This document shows positions 25,231-36,307 of a stretch of DNA of 64,000 nt, piece by piece. Under the pieces are notes generated by a model. The model was not told the origin of the DNA. It saw nothing but the letters and a program-made list of their open reading frames with translations, and made no database searches. This DNA comes from Achromobacter spanius (GTDB lineage: Bacteria > Pseudomonadota > Gammaproteobacteria > Burkholderiales > Burkholderiaceae_B). The stretch lies in NCBI RefSeq assembly GCF_003994415.1, contig NZ_CP034689.1, forward strand, positions 4,154,001-4,218,000, read 5' to 3'. Every line of letters begins with the position of its first letter. Positions within the stretch are counted from its first letter, which is position 1. Both the position numbers and the translations under genes were made by a program.

Positions 25231-25261
25231 GATCAATCTGGAAAAATTGTTTTTATTGATC
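25231..25261. promoter_or_regulatory. Inverted repeat, candidate LysR-regulator site
   Basis: GATCAAT (25231-25237) and ATTGATC (25255-25261) form a perfect 7-bp inverted repeat with a 17-bp AT-rich spacer. It lies between the divergent deacylase and LysR genes, 18 bp before the LysR ATG. LysR-type regulators bind such dyads to control the divergent gene and themselves. Confidence 0.5.
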
Positions 25262-25279
25262 CATCTATCGTCGTTTGAA

Positions 25280-26251
25280 ATGAATCGTCTGCCCAAGCAC
25301 GTCACCCTGAAGCACCTGACCGCCTTCGTCGCCGTAGCGCAGGAGTCCAGTTTCACGCACGCGGCCAAGCGTCTTTTCCAGACCCAGTCTTCCGTGACCA
25401 GTCTGGTGCGGCAACTGGAAGACGCGCTCAACACCCAGCTCTTTGCGCGTACCAGCCGGCGCGTACTGCTGACCGCGGCGGGCGAGGAATTTCTGCCCCG
25501 GGTGATGCGGCTGCTTGCCGATTTTGATGGCGTGATCGAAGACGTGGTGCGTTTTGGCGCACTGGAGCGCGGGCGCGTGGGCGTGGCGGCGGCGCCATCG
25601 GCCATCACGCAGATCATTGCCCCGGCGGCGAAGGCTTTCGCGGCGCAATATCCCGCCGTGCGCCTTTACCTCAGCGACGATAATTCCGGCCGAATTCAAC
25701 GCAAGGTGGCCGCCCGCGAGGTGGACTTCGGCCTGACCAGCCGCTGGGCCGATGCGCCGGGACTACGCTTTGACCCCTTGCTGGAAGACCGCTTCGGCGT
25801 GCTCTACCGCGCCGATGACGACAGCATGCGTTCAGGCCGCGACGGCACCATGCGCTGGTCGGACCTGGCGGCGCGCAAGCTGGTGGGGGTGGTGGACGAA
25901 ACCGGCATCATGGCGCTGCTGCGCGCCCGCGCCGACTTGCCGATTGAGGCGGGCGCCCCCTTCTATGAAGCGTCCAGCACCACCTCGCAGGCCGCGTTGG
26001 TCAAGGCCGGGCTGGGGGTGGCGCTACTGCCCGCGCTGGCCGCCGAACGGGTGCTGGAACCGGGCTTGGCCTATGCGCTGCTGGCGCGCCCGACCGTGGT
26101 GCGCACCGTGTGCATCATCCGGCACAAGGAATATCCACTAAGCCCGGCAAGCCAGGCGCTGATCCGCGCCATCCACGAATACTTACGCGATGCGGTGCTG
26201 CCCGCGGGCTGCAAACAGGTGTCAGCCAGCCGCGGCCCCAAGCAAGGCTGA
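25280..26251 (+). CDS. LysR-family transcriptional regulator
   Basis: A 323-residue LTTR. The N-terminal winged helix-turn-helix is LKHLTAFVAVAQESSFTHAA followed by FQTQSSVTSLVRQLED. The C-terminal periplasmic-binding-like effector domain includes GRVGVAAAPSAITQIIAP and GLGVALLPALAAERVLE. Start 25280 fits the family; an upstream ATG at 25247 would run into the putative operator. Divergent from the deacylase/Bug operon, which it probably controls. Confidence 0.93.
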   Translation: MNRLPKHVTLKHLTAFVAVAQESSFTHAAKRLFQTQSSVTSLVRQLEDALNTQLFARTSRRVLLTAAGEEFLPRVMRLLADFDGVIEDVVRFGALERGRVGVAAAPSAITQIIAPAAKAFAAQYPAVRLYLSDDNSGRIQRKVAAREVDFGLTSRWADAPGLRFDPLLEDRFGVLYRADDDSMRSGRDGTMRWSDLAARKLVGVVDETGIMALLRARADLPIEAGAPFYEASSTTSQAALVKAGLGVALLPALAAERVLEPGLAYALLARPTVVRTVCIIRHKEYPLSPASQALIRAIHEYLRDAVLPAGCKQVSASRGPKQG

Positions 26252-26264
26252 AGCCAGGCCCGGA

Positions 26265-27095
26265 TCAAAAGCTCAGGTTCTTGAATTCGCGCGTGGCGGC
26301 GGTCAGCGCCTGTTCGGTGGGCAGGCGTTCCATGGAACTGGCGCCGTAGAAGCCGTGGCAATGCTTGCAGGCGCGCAACACGTGGGCGGCGTCGTCGGGT
26401 GTCGCGATGGGGCCGCCATGGCACAGCACGATGATGTCGGGCCGCACGGCCAGCGCGGCGGCGGCGATGCGGTCGATGGCAGCCACGCAGCCGTCCAGTG
26501 TTTGTGCGGTTTCCGCGCCGATCGAACCGCCCGTGGTCAGGCCCATATGCGCCACGATGATGTCCGCGCCCGCCTGCGCCATGGCCACCGCGTCGTCCTC
26601 GTTGAACACATAGGGCGTGGTCAGCATGCCCTTCTGGTGGGCCAGGCGGATCATGTCGACTTCCAGCGCGTAGCCCATGCCGGTTTCTTCGAGATTGGCG
26701 CGGAAGGTGCCGTCGATAAGCCCCACGGTGGGAAAGTTCTGCACGCCCGAAAAGCCCTGGCGTTTCAGATCGTCCAGGAACACGTCGAAGTCGCAGAAAG
26801 GATCGGTGCCGTTCACGCCCGCCAGCACGGGCGTCTGCTTCACCACGGGCAGCACTTCGCGGCCCATGTCGACCACGATCTCGTTGGCGTTGCCATACGC
26901 CAGCAGCCCGGCCAGCGAACCCCGGCCCGCCATGCGGTAGCGGCCCGAGTTATAGATGACGATCAGGTCAATGCCGCCCGCTTCCTCGCATTTGGCCGAT
27001 AGCCCCGTGCCCGCGCCGCCGCCCACGATGGGCGTGCGCGCGCGCACCATGGCGTGAAACTTGTCCAGCAGTTCGTTACGATCAAAACGCGGCAT
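26265..27095 (-). CDS. PEP-hydrolase-like TIM-barrel protein
   Basis: A 276-residue protein of the phosphoenolpyruvate hydrolase/TIM-barrel signal-transduction family (PF09370-like). Typical segments are PIVGGGAGTGLSAKCEEAGG, DLIVIYNSGRYRMAGRGSLA, VLAGVNGTDPF and the C-terminal GFYGASSMERLPTE. It starts 11 bp after the Tm-1-like gene in the same operon. In fungal and plant homologues these two modules are fused, which supports joint function. Biochemical role in bacteria is not established. Confidence 0.88.
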   Translation of the reverse strand: MPRFDRNELLDKFHAMVRARTPIVGGGAGTGLSAKCEEAGGIDLIVIYNSGRYRMAGRGSLAGLLAYGNANEIVVDMGREVLPVVKQTPVLAGVNGTDPFCDFDVFLDDLKRQGFSGVQNFPTVGLIDGTFRANLEETGMGYALEVDMIRLAHQKGMLTTPYVFNEDDAVAMAQAGADIIVAHMGLTTGGSIGAETAQTLDGCVAAIDRIAAAALAVRPDIIVLCHGGPIATPDDAAHVLRACKHCHGFYGASSMERLPTEQALTAATREFKNLSF

Positions 27096-27106
27096 GACGG
27101 CGGTCC

Positions 27107-28327
27107 TTAATGGCTAGTGGCGATTTCAAGAAATTGTTCGACCGCCGTCTTGGCGAACAGCGGATCGTTGATATGGCAGGGCACCCGCAGCAGGCGGCGG
27201 TCCGGCGTCTGCACAACGTGGCGTTCCAATGCGGCGAACAGCGCGGCATCCGCCTCGGGGTCCCAGAACGCCTGGCCCGGCGCATCCAGCGCCGACACGC
27301 CACCTTCCGGGATCAGGAAACGCACGGGTCCATTGCATTGATTCAGCTTCGCGGCGATCCACTCGCCCTGCTGCGTGTTTTCCTCAACCGTGGTGCGCAT
27401 CAACGTCACCTGCGGGTTGTGGGGATAGAACATGCGGCCCTGGTAGCGTTCGGGCACGCTGTCCATGCCGCCGAAATTCACCATGTCCAGCGCCCCGCAC
27501 GAGCCGACATACGGCGCGCCCGTGCGGGCCACGGCGCCAAAGCGATCTTCGGTGCAGGCCAGCACGCCGCCGAAAAGAAAGTCGCAGACTTCGGTGGTCG
27601 TCAGGTCCAGCACGCCGGCAAGCAAGCCGCTGTCCAACAGCTTTTCCATCGACTGCCCGCCCGTGCCGGTGGCGTGGAACACCAGGCAGTCATACCGGGA
27701 ATCCAGCAGGGGGGTCACTTGTTGCACGCAGGCGGTCGTGACGCCGAACATGGTGATGCCGACGGCGGGGCGGCTGTCGTCGTCGCCGGCGGCGTTGGCG
27801 GCAGCCATGCGATGCGCCCCTGCGATAGCGCCCGCCGCGTTGGCCAGGACGCGGCGCGAAATGCGGTTCAGGCCCGCCACGTCGGTCACGGAATACATCA
27901 TGGCGATATCGGACGGGCCGACATAGGGCGCGACGTTGCCCGACGCCATCGTAGACACCATCACCTTGGGCGTGCCGATGGGCAGCGCGCGCATGGCGGG
28001 GGTGATCAGCGCGGTGCCGCCCGAGCCGCCCAGGCCCAGCATGGCGCCGATGCCGGCATGGCCGGCCACGTAGCGTTCGAAGGCCAGCGCCATGGCCGCG
28101 ATGGCCGTGCCCCGGTCGCCGGTGAACACGGCGTCCACGCCTCCGGGATGGCTGCGGGCCACTTCCTGCGCCTGCACCTGCGCCGTGCTGGCAGCGCCTG
28201 AGGTGGACACATCCACCGACACCACCTCCAGCCCTTCGCGCTTGAGCAGGTTCACGACGTACTCGGCTTCCTGCCCCTTGGTGTCGAACGTCGCCGCAAC
28301 AAAGACCTGCTGATTTGCATGCATCAT
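27107..28327 (-). CDS. Tm-1-like ATP-binding protein (UPF0261)
   Basis: A 406-residue protein homologous to the N-terminal domain of tomato Tm-1. FVAATFDTKGQEAEYVV, GLGGSGGTALITPAMRALP, VFHATGTGGQSMEKL and YVGSCGALDMVNFG are family signatures. Two adjacent ATGs (28327 and 28324) follow GGAGGAG; the second has the better spacing. Partner of the PEP-hydrolase-like gene, and divergent from a TetR regulator. Function unknown; an enzyme of aromatic or small-acid metabolism is often suggested by context. Confidence 0.87.
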   Translation of the reverse strand: MMHANQQVFVAATFDTKGQEAEYVVNLLKREGLEVVSVDVSTSGAASTAQVQAQEVARSHPGGVDAVFTGDRGTAIAAMALAFERYVAGHAGIGAMLGLGGSGGTALITPAMRALPIGTPKVMVSTMASGNVAPYVGPSDIAMMYSVTDVAGLNRISRRVLANAAGAIAGAHRMAAANAAGDDDSRPAVGITMFGVTTACVQQVTPLLDSRYDCLVFHATGTGGQSMEKLLDSGLLAGVLDLTTTEVCDFLFGGVLACTEDRFGAVARTGAPYVGSCGALDMVNFGGMDSVPERYQGRMFYPHNPQVTLMRTTVEENTQQGEWIAAKLNQCNGPVRFLIPEGGVSALDAPGQAFWDPEADAALFAALERHVVQTPDRRLLRVPCHINDPLFAKTAVEQFLEIATSH

Positions 28328-28402
28328 GGCTCCTCCGCGGGCGGCTACACTCGGTGCGCGCCTCGATATGTGAGGCCTCAACCAGGCCTGTAGAATCTAG
28401 AA

Positions 28403-29140
28403 ATGAGACGAAAGAATCATACTGAGACACAAGTCTCACGTCAAACTTCCCGCCCCGCTCGGCGTCCGTCGCCGCCGGACGCCGAGGCCCGCCTGATCGC
28501 GCCTGCCAGCCGACAGGCCGCGGCCAGCGGCGAGCCACCGCACGGCCCGCGCGCGCGCATGCGAAAAATCTTGCTGGATGCCGCCCAGCAGTTGATGGCG
28601 CAGGGCATCACGCCGTCTGTCGCGGAACTGGCGGAACATGCCGGCGTTTCGCGGGCAACCGCGTATCGCTACTTCCCCAGCCAAAGCGCATTGATCGCGG
28701 CGGTGGTCGACGAAAGTCTGGGCCCCATCCTGGCTTGGAACTCCGACGCACCCGACGCCGCCACCCGCGTCGATGAGTTGCTGCGGTTCGCCTACCCCAG
28801 GCTGGCCTCGCACGAGGCCCCGTTGCGCGCCGCCATCATGGTGTCGCTACAGCAACATGCCGAGGCCAGCGCTGGCAAGGCCGGCGCCGAACCCAGGCTG
28901 GTGCGCGGCCATCGGGTCGACATCCTGCGGCGCGCCATCGCGCCGTTGGCCTCAGAGCTGTCGGCGGCGCAGCAGGACCGCGTGGCGCAAGCCCTGTCCT
29001 TGGTTTACGGCACCGAAGTGTTCCTCGTCTTGAAGGACATCTGGAACCTGGACCTGCCTGCCGTGACCGACGTGGTGCGCTGGACCGCCCGGGCCATCGT
29101 CCAGCAGGCCCTGAGCGAGGCGCGAACGCCCAAACCGTAG
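28403..29140 (+). CDS. TetR-family transcriptional regulator
   Basis: A 245-residue regulator. The helix-turn-helix is SVAELAEHAGVSRATAYRYF (residues about 73-92), followed by a ligand-binding all-alpha domain. The 50 residues before it are Arg/Pro/Ala-rich and look disordered. A start at ATG 28559 (MRKILLDAAQQL) would give a conventional TetR length and leave the perfect palindrome at 28423-28438 in the promoter. Divergent from the Tm-1-like/PEP-hydrolase-like pair. Confidence 0.88.
   Translation: MRRKNHTETQVSRQTSRPARRPSPPDAEARLIAPASRQAAASGEPPHGPRARMRKILLDAAQQLMAQGITPSVAELAEHAGVSRATAYRYFPSQSALIAAVVDESLGPILAWNSDAPDAATRVDELLRFAYPRLASHEAPLRAAIMVSLQQHAEASAGKAGAEPRLVRGHRVDILRRAIAPLASELSAAQQDRVAQALSLVYGTEVFLVLKDIWNLDLPAVTDVVRWTARAIVQQALSEARTPKP
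28423..28438. promoter_or_regulatory. Perfect palindrome, candidate TetR operator
   Basis: TGAGAC (28423-28428) and GTCTCA (28433-28438) form a perfect inverted repeat with a 4-nt spacer. A third TGAGAC lies at 28404-28409. The site is inside the longest reading of the TetR gene, which hints that the true start is further downstream. Confidence 0.45.
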
Positions 29141-29244
29141 CGGCCCGGCTGACGCGGCGCTGTCATGGCTGCGTCACCCGCCACCGGCATAGTTCGGCGT
29201 TTTGCGGCCTGCCTTCGTAGGCCGCCCGACGTTGGAGTGTGTCC

Positions 29245-30888
29245 ATGCAGTTCGAAGTATCCCGCTTGCGCCGGGCCATCATGCCCCTGTCGCTGGCTTG
29301 CGTCACCCTGTTGAGCGCATGCGGTAGCGATGACGATGATGACGCCGTCGCCCAGCCCTCGCCCCCGATCGTCACGGAGCCTGCCCCCACGCCGGTCGAA
29401 ACCGGAGCCTGGAGCGCGGGTGACCTGCACGTGCATACCTACCAATCGGACGACGCGCAAGTCAGCCTGGAAAGCGCGCTGGATCAGGCTTTCGACCGCT
29501 ACAAGCTGGATTGGGCCGCGCTATCGAACCATTTGCGCCTCTCTGCGCGCGACCATACCGGCACGACGCTGGCCGGCGGCCCCATTGCGTTTTCCACCGG
29601 CATGGCCCTGTATGAAGTGCCCTTCATCAAGACCGCGCAGGCCGCCGGCCGCTACGCCGGCAAGATCATTTTCTCGTCGTTCGAATGGGACATGCCGACG
29701 CATGACCACGTCAACATCGGCATCGGCACGGATGACCCGCTGTCAGCCAAGTCATTGGAGGCCGTCGCCGAATTCGAATACCTGTTCACCAACCGCGCCC
29801 CCGCGCTGTTCGACCCCCTGCTGGTGTCGCGCCTGTCTGGCGAAACCCGCGCCTACACCACGCATGCGGATTCGCTGGCGGCCTTGAAGTGGCTGCGCGA
29901 CAAGCATCCCGACAGCTACATGCTGCTGAACCACCCGTCGCGCTATGCGGGCAAGTACACCGTGGGGCAGTTGCGTGAAATGAATGACCTGGCGCCCAAC
30001 GTCTTCTTCGCCATCGAAGGCATGGTCGGCAATCAGATGGAACCGGATCGCGGCGGCTACGCCGAGGCCTACACCGCCGGTTTCCTGCCCAACCGCACTT
30101 ATGGCGGCGTGGACTATCTGGTGGCAAATCTGGGCGGAACCTGGGACGCGCTGCTCGGCGAAGGTCGGCGCATCTGGACGGTAGCGGATTCCGACTTCCA
30201 TTTCCGCACGGCCTCGGGTCTGTATAGCTCGGGCTACGCGCCCGGCGAATACGCCAAGACGCACGTATGGAAAGACGGCGACAACATGGCGGCGGTGATG
30301 GCCGGCCTGAAAAGCGGTCGCGTGTTCGGCGTGTTCGGCGACCTGATCGATGCCTTGGACTTCCAGGCGCAAGGCGCGGCCGGCACCGTGCACATGGGCG
30401 GCGAGTTGCAAGCAGCGAAGGGCGAAAAGGTGGAAGTCACCATCCGCTTTCGCAGCCCGGACAGCAACAACTACGAATACCCCATCGAAAGCGGCAACCC
30501 CACCTACGTCAAGCCCACCGTCAACCACGTGGACTTGATCGTGGGCGACATCGGCCCGCGCGCCGCCGCCGGCACGCCCGATTACGACGTCGACACCAAC
30601 CCGTCCACGCGCGTGCTGGCCCGCTTTACGCGCGCCGACTGGACGGTGGACGCCGACGGCTACAACGTCATCAAGACCACGGTGACGGCGGACAAGAGCC
30701 AGTACCTGCGCCTGCGCGGCACCAATCTGGGCGTGGACGTGGCCGGGGAAACCGCGGCCGGCGAACCGCTGCCTGACGCCAAGGTGGACCTGGCCGATAA
30801 CGTTGCGCGCTTCAACGCCATCAATGCGCGCAACTACAACGACCTGTGGTTCTATTCGAATCCGGTGTTCGTGACCGTCGCGCAGTGA
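29245..30888 (+). CDS. PHP-domain lipoprotein (CehA/McbA-like metallohydrolase)
   Basis: A 547-residue exported lipoprotein. GGAG lies 7 bp before the ATG at 29245. The lipobox is LLSAC with acylated Cys26, followed by an acidic GSDDDDD stretch and a Pro-rich linker. The PHP metal motif starts at SAGDLHVHTY, with further ligands in SNHLRL, FSSFEWDMPTHDHVN, LLNHPSR and VADSDFHF. The C-terminal part is beta-rich. Homologues include phosphoesterases and carbamate hydrolases, so the substrate cannot be named. It stands alone, between the TetR gene and a terminator. Confidence 0.88.
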   Translation: MQFEVSRLRRAIMPLSLACVTLLSACGSDDDDDAVAQPSPPIVTEPAPTPVETGAWSAGDLHVHTYQSDDAQVSLESALDQAFDRYKLDWAALSNHLRLSARDHTGTTLAGGPIAFSTGMALYEVPFIKTAQAAGRYAGKIIFSSFEWDMPTHDHVNIGIGTDDPLSAKSLEAVAEFEYLFTNRAPALFDPLLVSRLSGETRAYTTHADSLAALKWLRDKHPDSYMLLNHPSRYAGKYTVGQLREMNDLAPNVFFAIEGMVGNQMEPDRGGYAEAYTAGFLPNRTYGGVDYLVANLGGTWDALLGEGRRIWTVADSDFHFRTASGLYSSGYAPGEYAKTHVWKDGDNMAAVMAGLKSGRVFGVFGDLIDALDFQAQGAAGTVHMGGELQAAKGEKVEVTIRFRSPDSNNYEYPIESGNPTYVKPTVNHVDLIVGDIGPRAAAGTPDYDVDTNPSTRVLARFTRADWTVDADGYNVIKTTVTADKSQYLRLRGTNLGVDVAGETAAGEPLPDAKVDLADNVARFNAINARNYNDLWFYSNPVFVTVAQ

Positions 30889-30931
30889 TGTAAACCCCGT
30901 CGGTAAACCCGCCGCCCAGAACGCGGCACAA

Positions 30932-30966
30932 AAAAAAGCCTGGCATTGAAAAATGCCAGGCTTTTT
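30932..30966. terminator. Bidirectional intrinsic terminator
   Basis: A 14-bp perfect stem (AAAAAGCCTGGCAT at 30933-30946, pairing with 30953-30966) closes a 6-nt loop, with A-run and T-run ends. It lies between the convergent PHP lipoprotein gene and clpB. Confidence 0.92.
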
Positions 30967-30984
30967 GCTTACCGCGGGTTCTGC

Positions 30985-33591
<2,607 letters not shown>

Positions 33592-33651
33592 AATGGTCGT
33601 TTGGCTTGTTGAAGAGCCTGACCGATACGTGCCGGCTGGCTCGATATCCTG

Positions 33652-33680
33652 AATATGCGGCCGGATGAGAAAATTTCAAC
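33652..33680 (-). promoter_or_regulatory. Sigma-32-like heat-shock promoter of clpB
   Basis: On the clpB strand GTTGAAA (33680-33674) is followed after 13 bp by CCGCATATT (33660-33652). This matches the heat-shock consensus CTTGAAA and CCCCATNT with one mismatch in each element. It predicts a leader of roughly 50 nt. Confidence 0.7.
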
Positions 33681-33740
33681 ACCTGCCGCCCCATGGTTTG
33701 CTTCGACGTGCTGGGCTTTTACGGCTTGAAGAACCGATTT

Positions 33741-34190
33741 ATGAGCATATACGTTTTTGTATACGGCACCCTACGCGCAGGCGAAATCAATGATCTGGCG
33801 CAAGCCGCCGCCCGGCGCGGGCTGCCCGCGGCCCAATGGCTGGGCCGGGCCACGGTGCCGGGCATGCTGGTGGATTTCGGCCAATGGCCGGGACTGATCC
33901 CCGTGGCCGACGGGCGGCGGGTGCGCGGCGACGTCTATCGCGTGGACCCGGCCCTGATCGCCCTGATGGACGACATCGAGGAATACGTCCCCGGACAGCC
34001 GTGCTGCTTCGTGCGCCGCGAAATCACCGCGCGGCTGGAAACGCCCCTTGAGGGTACCCGCGAGGATGCCCGCGAGCTCCGTTGCCAGTACTATCCGATT
34101 GATCCAGCGCATCGGGCGTCGGCCGTGGACATTTCGGAAGACGACTGGATCGCCTACCGGCAAGCGCGTCCGGCGCCCCCCGGCACGTAA
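33741..34190 (+). CDS. Gamma-glutamylcyclotransferase-like (AIG2/GGCT fold) protein
   Basis: A 149-residue cytoplasmic protein. The substrate loop VFVYGTLRAGE (Y-G-T-L-R) sits at the N-terminus, as required by the fold. The candidate catalytic Glu is in LMDDIEEYVPG, and DVYRVDP is another family block. The start at 33741 places the YGTL motif near residue 8. Family members act on gamma-glutamyl or related amine-linked substrates; the actual substrate is unknown. Followed by the FNR-type regulator on the same strand. Confidence 0.9.
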   Translation: MSIYVFVYGTLRAGEINDLAQAAARRGLPAAQWLGRATVPGMLVDFGQWPGLIPVADGRRVRGDVYRVDPALIALMDDIEEYVPGQPCCFVRREITARLETPLEGTREDARELRCQYYPIDPAHRASAVDISEDDWIAYRQARPAPPGT

Positions 34191-34288
34191 GACACCCGTA
34201 GTAACAACCGACTACAATGGATTTTGTCTTCACGCTTGTACACCCGTGCGCGCCTTCCCGGCGCGCCGGGCACTATAAAGGTCATCGT

Positions 34289-35017
34289 ATGCAAAAACGG
34301 GTTCCTGTCGCCCCGGATGCCGCCCACTGTTCCACGTGTATGTTGGGCCACGTGTGCGTGCCCGTGGGCATGGCTGCCGCCGAAGTGGAAAAGCTGGACG
34401 AACTGGTGCAAGAGCGCGTGCGCCTGGAAAAAGGCAAGATGCTGTATTCGCTGGACCATCCGCTTGACGCCGTCTATGGCGTGCGCTTTGGCAGCATCAA
34501 GACGCAGTTGGAAGATGCCACTGGTCAGATCCAGATCACCGGTTTTCACCTGCCCGGCGAAATCGTCGGCATGGACGGCATGCTGGAAGGCAAACACGTG
34601 TCGGCCGCCGTGGCGCTGGAAGACTCCGAGGTGTGCGTCATCCGCCTGAACGAGGTGGACCGCGTCGCCTCGCACCTGCCGTCGTTGCAACAACAGTTCC
34701 GCCGCCTGATGAGCCGCGAAATCACGCGCTCGCATCAAATGCTGGCGTCGCTGGGTTCGATGCGCTCTGAACAGCGCCTGGCGGCTTTCCTGCTGAACCT
34801 GTCGCAGCGCTATGCCTCGCTGGGCTATTCGTCCACCGAGTTCGTGCTGCGCATGAGCCGCGAAGAAATCGGCAACTTCCTGGGCCTCACCCTTGAAACC
34901 GTCAGCCGATTGTTCTCTCGTTTTGCGCGCGAGGGCCTGATCAAGATCAATCAGCGCGAAGTCCGCATCCTGGACCTGCCCGCCTTGAAGCAACTGCTGG
35001 GCCAAGAGAGCTGCTGA
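34289..35017 (+). CDS. FNR-type oxygen-responsive Crp-family regulator
   Basis: A 242-residue Crp/Fnr activator. Cys14, Cys17, Cys23 and Cys116 are spaced like the four [4Fe-4S] ligands of E. coli FNR. The recognition helix of the HTH (MSREEIGNFLGLTLETVSRL) carries E203-x2-S206-R207, the FNR-type contacts for TTGAT half-sites. The dimer helix precedes it. It would switch genes on at low oxygen. The ATG at 34289 was chosen because an earlier reading adds an unsupported tail. I saw no clear FNR box in its own leader. Confidence 0.93.
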   Translation: MQKRVPVAPDAAHCSTCMLGHVCVPVGMAAAEVEKLDELVQERVRLEKGKMLYSLDHPLDAVYGVRFGSIKTQLEDATGQIQITGFHLPGEIVGMDGMLEGKHVSAAVALEDSEVCVIRLNEVDRVASHLPSLQQQFRRLMSREITRSHQMLASLGSMRSEQRLAAFLLNLSQRYASLGYSSTEFVLRMSREEIGNFLGLTLETVSRLFSRFAREGLIKINQREVRILDLPALKQLLGQESC

Positions 35018-35031
35018 ACGCCCGACGCGCC

Positions 35032-36234
35032 ATGCACCGCGCGCCCGCTTCTTTCTTGTCCCACACTGCGGCAGGGGCCACGCGCCCGGCCCCTGCGCGG
35101 CGTCTTCGCGCCGCCTTGGTGCTGGCCGCCATGCTGGCCCCCTGGGCCGCGCATGCCCAGACCCCCCTGCCCCCGCCCTACGACTACGACGAGCCCGTGC
35201 CCACCCCGCAACGAGCCGCGCCCTTGCGTTGGCAAACGGTGGAACTGGGCAAGCCGGGCCGTCGCTACAAGATCCCGGTCTACGCCAATCGCAACCTGGC
35301 GAAAGACGAGCTGCGCGACATCAAGCAGGTCGTGATCGTCGTGCACGGGGTGAAGCGGGATGCCGACCGCTACTACGAAACCGTCGCGCAATTACTCGTG
35401 CACAACCCGGACCGGGCGCGCAACACACTGATTTTGGCGCCGCGCTTCTCTGGCTCGATCGACTCCGGGTTTGGCGGCATGGTGGCATGGCGCAAAGCCG
35501 GCTGGGAAGACGGGGGCGAAAGCGTCAAAGCCAGCGGGCGGCCCGCCCCGGTTACGTCCTTTCAGGTGCTGGATGATCTGCTGGGCAGTCTGGACGACCG
35601 CAAGCGCCTGCCCACACTGGCCGGCATCGTGCTGGCCGGCCATTCGGCAGGCGCCCAATTGGTGCACCGCTACGCCATCCTGAACAATATCGACGGCACG
35701 CTGCGGCGCGACGGCCTGTCGCTGCGCTACGTGGTCGCCAACCCATCGTCCTACCTGTACCTGACCAACGAGCGGCCGCGTGCCGACGGCAAGGGCTACG
35801 CCCGCTACGAACGCGGCATCTGCCCCACCTACAACCAATACAAGTACGGCACCGACAAGCTGCCCGCCTACGCGGGCGATGCCGACGACAGCCGGCTGTT
35901 CGTGCGCTATGCGGCGCGCGAGGTCACCTACCTGTTGGGCGGCGCGGACAACAACCCCGAACACCGCCTGCTGGACAAGACCTGCGGCGCCGAGGCGCAG
36001 GGCGCCACCCGCCTGGCCCGTGGCACCGGCTACGTGCAATACGAACATGTGCTGGCCGCCCGCGGCGCCAAGCCCGTGCCGCTACATCACAGCAGCTTCG
36101 AAGTAGGCGGCGTGGGGCACGACAGCAAGCGCATGTTCGGCTCGGTCTGCGGGGCGCAGGCGCTGCTGGGCTTCGGCGCCCAGACGAGCGAACGCGCAGC
36201 CGCCTGCGACATCATCAAGCCGCGCGGCAAATAG
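35032..36234 (+). CDS. Secreted alpha/beta-hydrolase
   Basis: A 400-residue protein with an Arg-rich signal peptide ending AHA-QTPLPP, probably cleaved near residue 43. The nucleophile elbow is VLAGHSAGAQLVH, the oxyanion region KQVVIVVHGVKRDADRY, and a likely catalytic His is in GGVGHDSKRMFGS. A Pro-rich stretch follows the signal peptide. Substrate unknown; such proteins act as esterases or polymer hydrolases. It starts 14 bp after the FNR-type gene. Confidence 0.88.
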   Translation: MHRAPASFLSHTAAGATRPAPARRLRAALVLAAMLAPWAAHAQTPLPPPYDYDEPVPTPQRAAPLRWQTVELGKPGRRYKIPVYANRNLAKDELRDIKQVVIVVHGVKRDADRYYETVAQLLVHNPDRARNTLILAPRFSGSIDSGFGGMVAWRKAGWEDGGESVKASGRPAPVTSFQVLDDLLGSLDDRKRLPTLAGIVLAGHSAGAQLVHRYAILNNIDGTLRRDGLSLRYVVANPSSYLYLTNERPRADGKGYARYERGICPTYNQYKYGTDKLPAYAGDADDSRLFVRYAAREVTYLLGGADNNPEHRLLDKTCGAEAQGATRLARGTGYVQYEHVLAARGAKPVPLHHSSFEVGGVGHDSKRMFGSVCGAQALLGFGAQTSERAAACDIIKPRGK

Positions 36235-36262
36235 ACCTAGGGAAATTCCTGACGTCACCGTC

Positions 36263-36307
36263 TTGACGCCCGCTTTGTCGCGGGCCGATACTTAACCTTA
36301 TGGTTAA
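36263..36307 (+). promoter_or_regulatory. Promoter and operator overlapping the arsR-type start codon
   Basis: TTGACG (36263-36268) and GATACT (36287-36292) are separated by 18 bp and look like a sigma-70 promoter. Transcription would begin near 36298-36300, that is, at the ATG itself. The perfect dyad TTAACC (36292-36297) TTAT GGTTAA (36302-36307) spans the start codon and would serve as the repressor site. No Shine-Dalgarno sequence is present, consistent with a leaderless mRNA. Confidence 0.55.

Noticed and set aside
23724..25259. 511-residue open reading opposite the D-aminoacylase gene
   Set aside because: The deacylase on the other strand has full motifs; this frame is low-complexity His/Arg/Gly.
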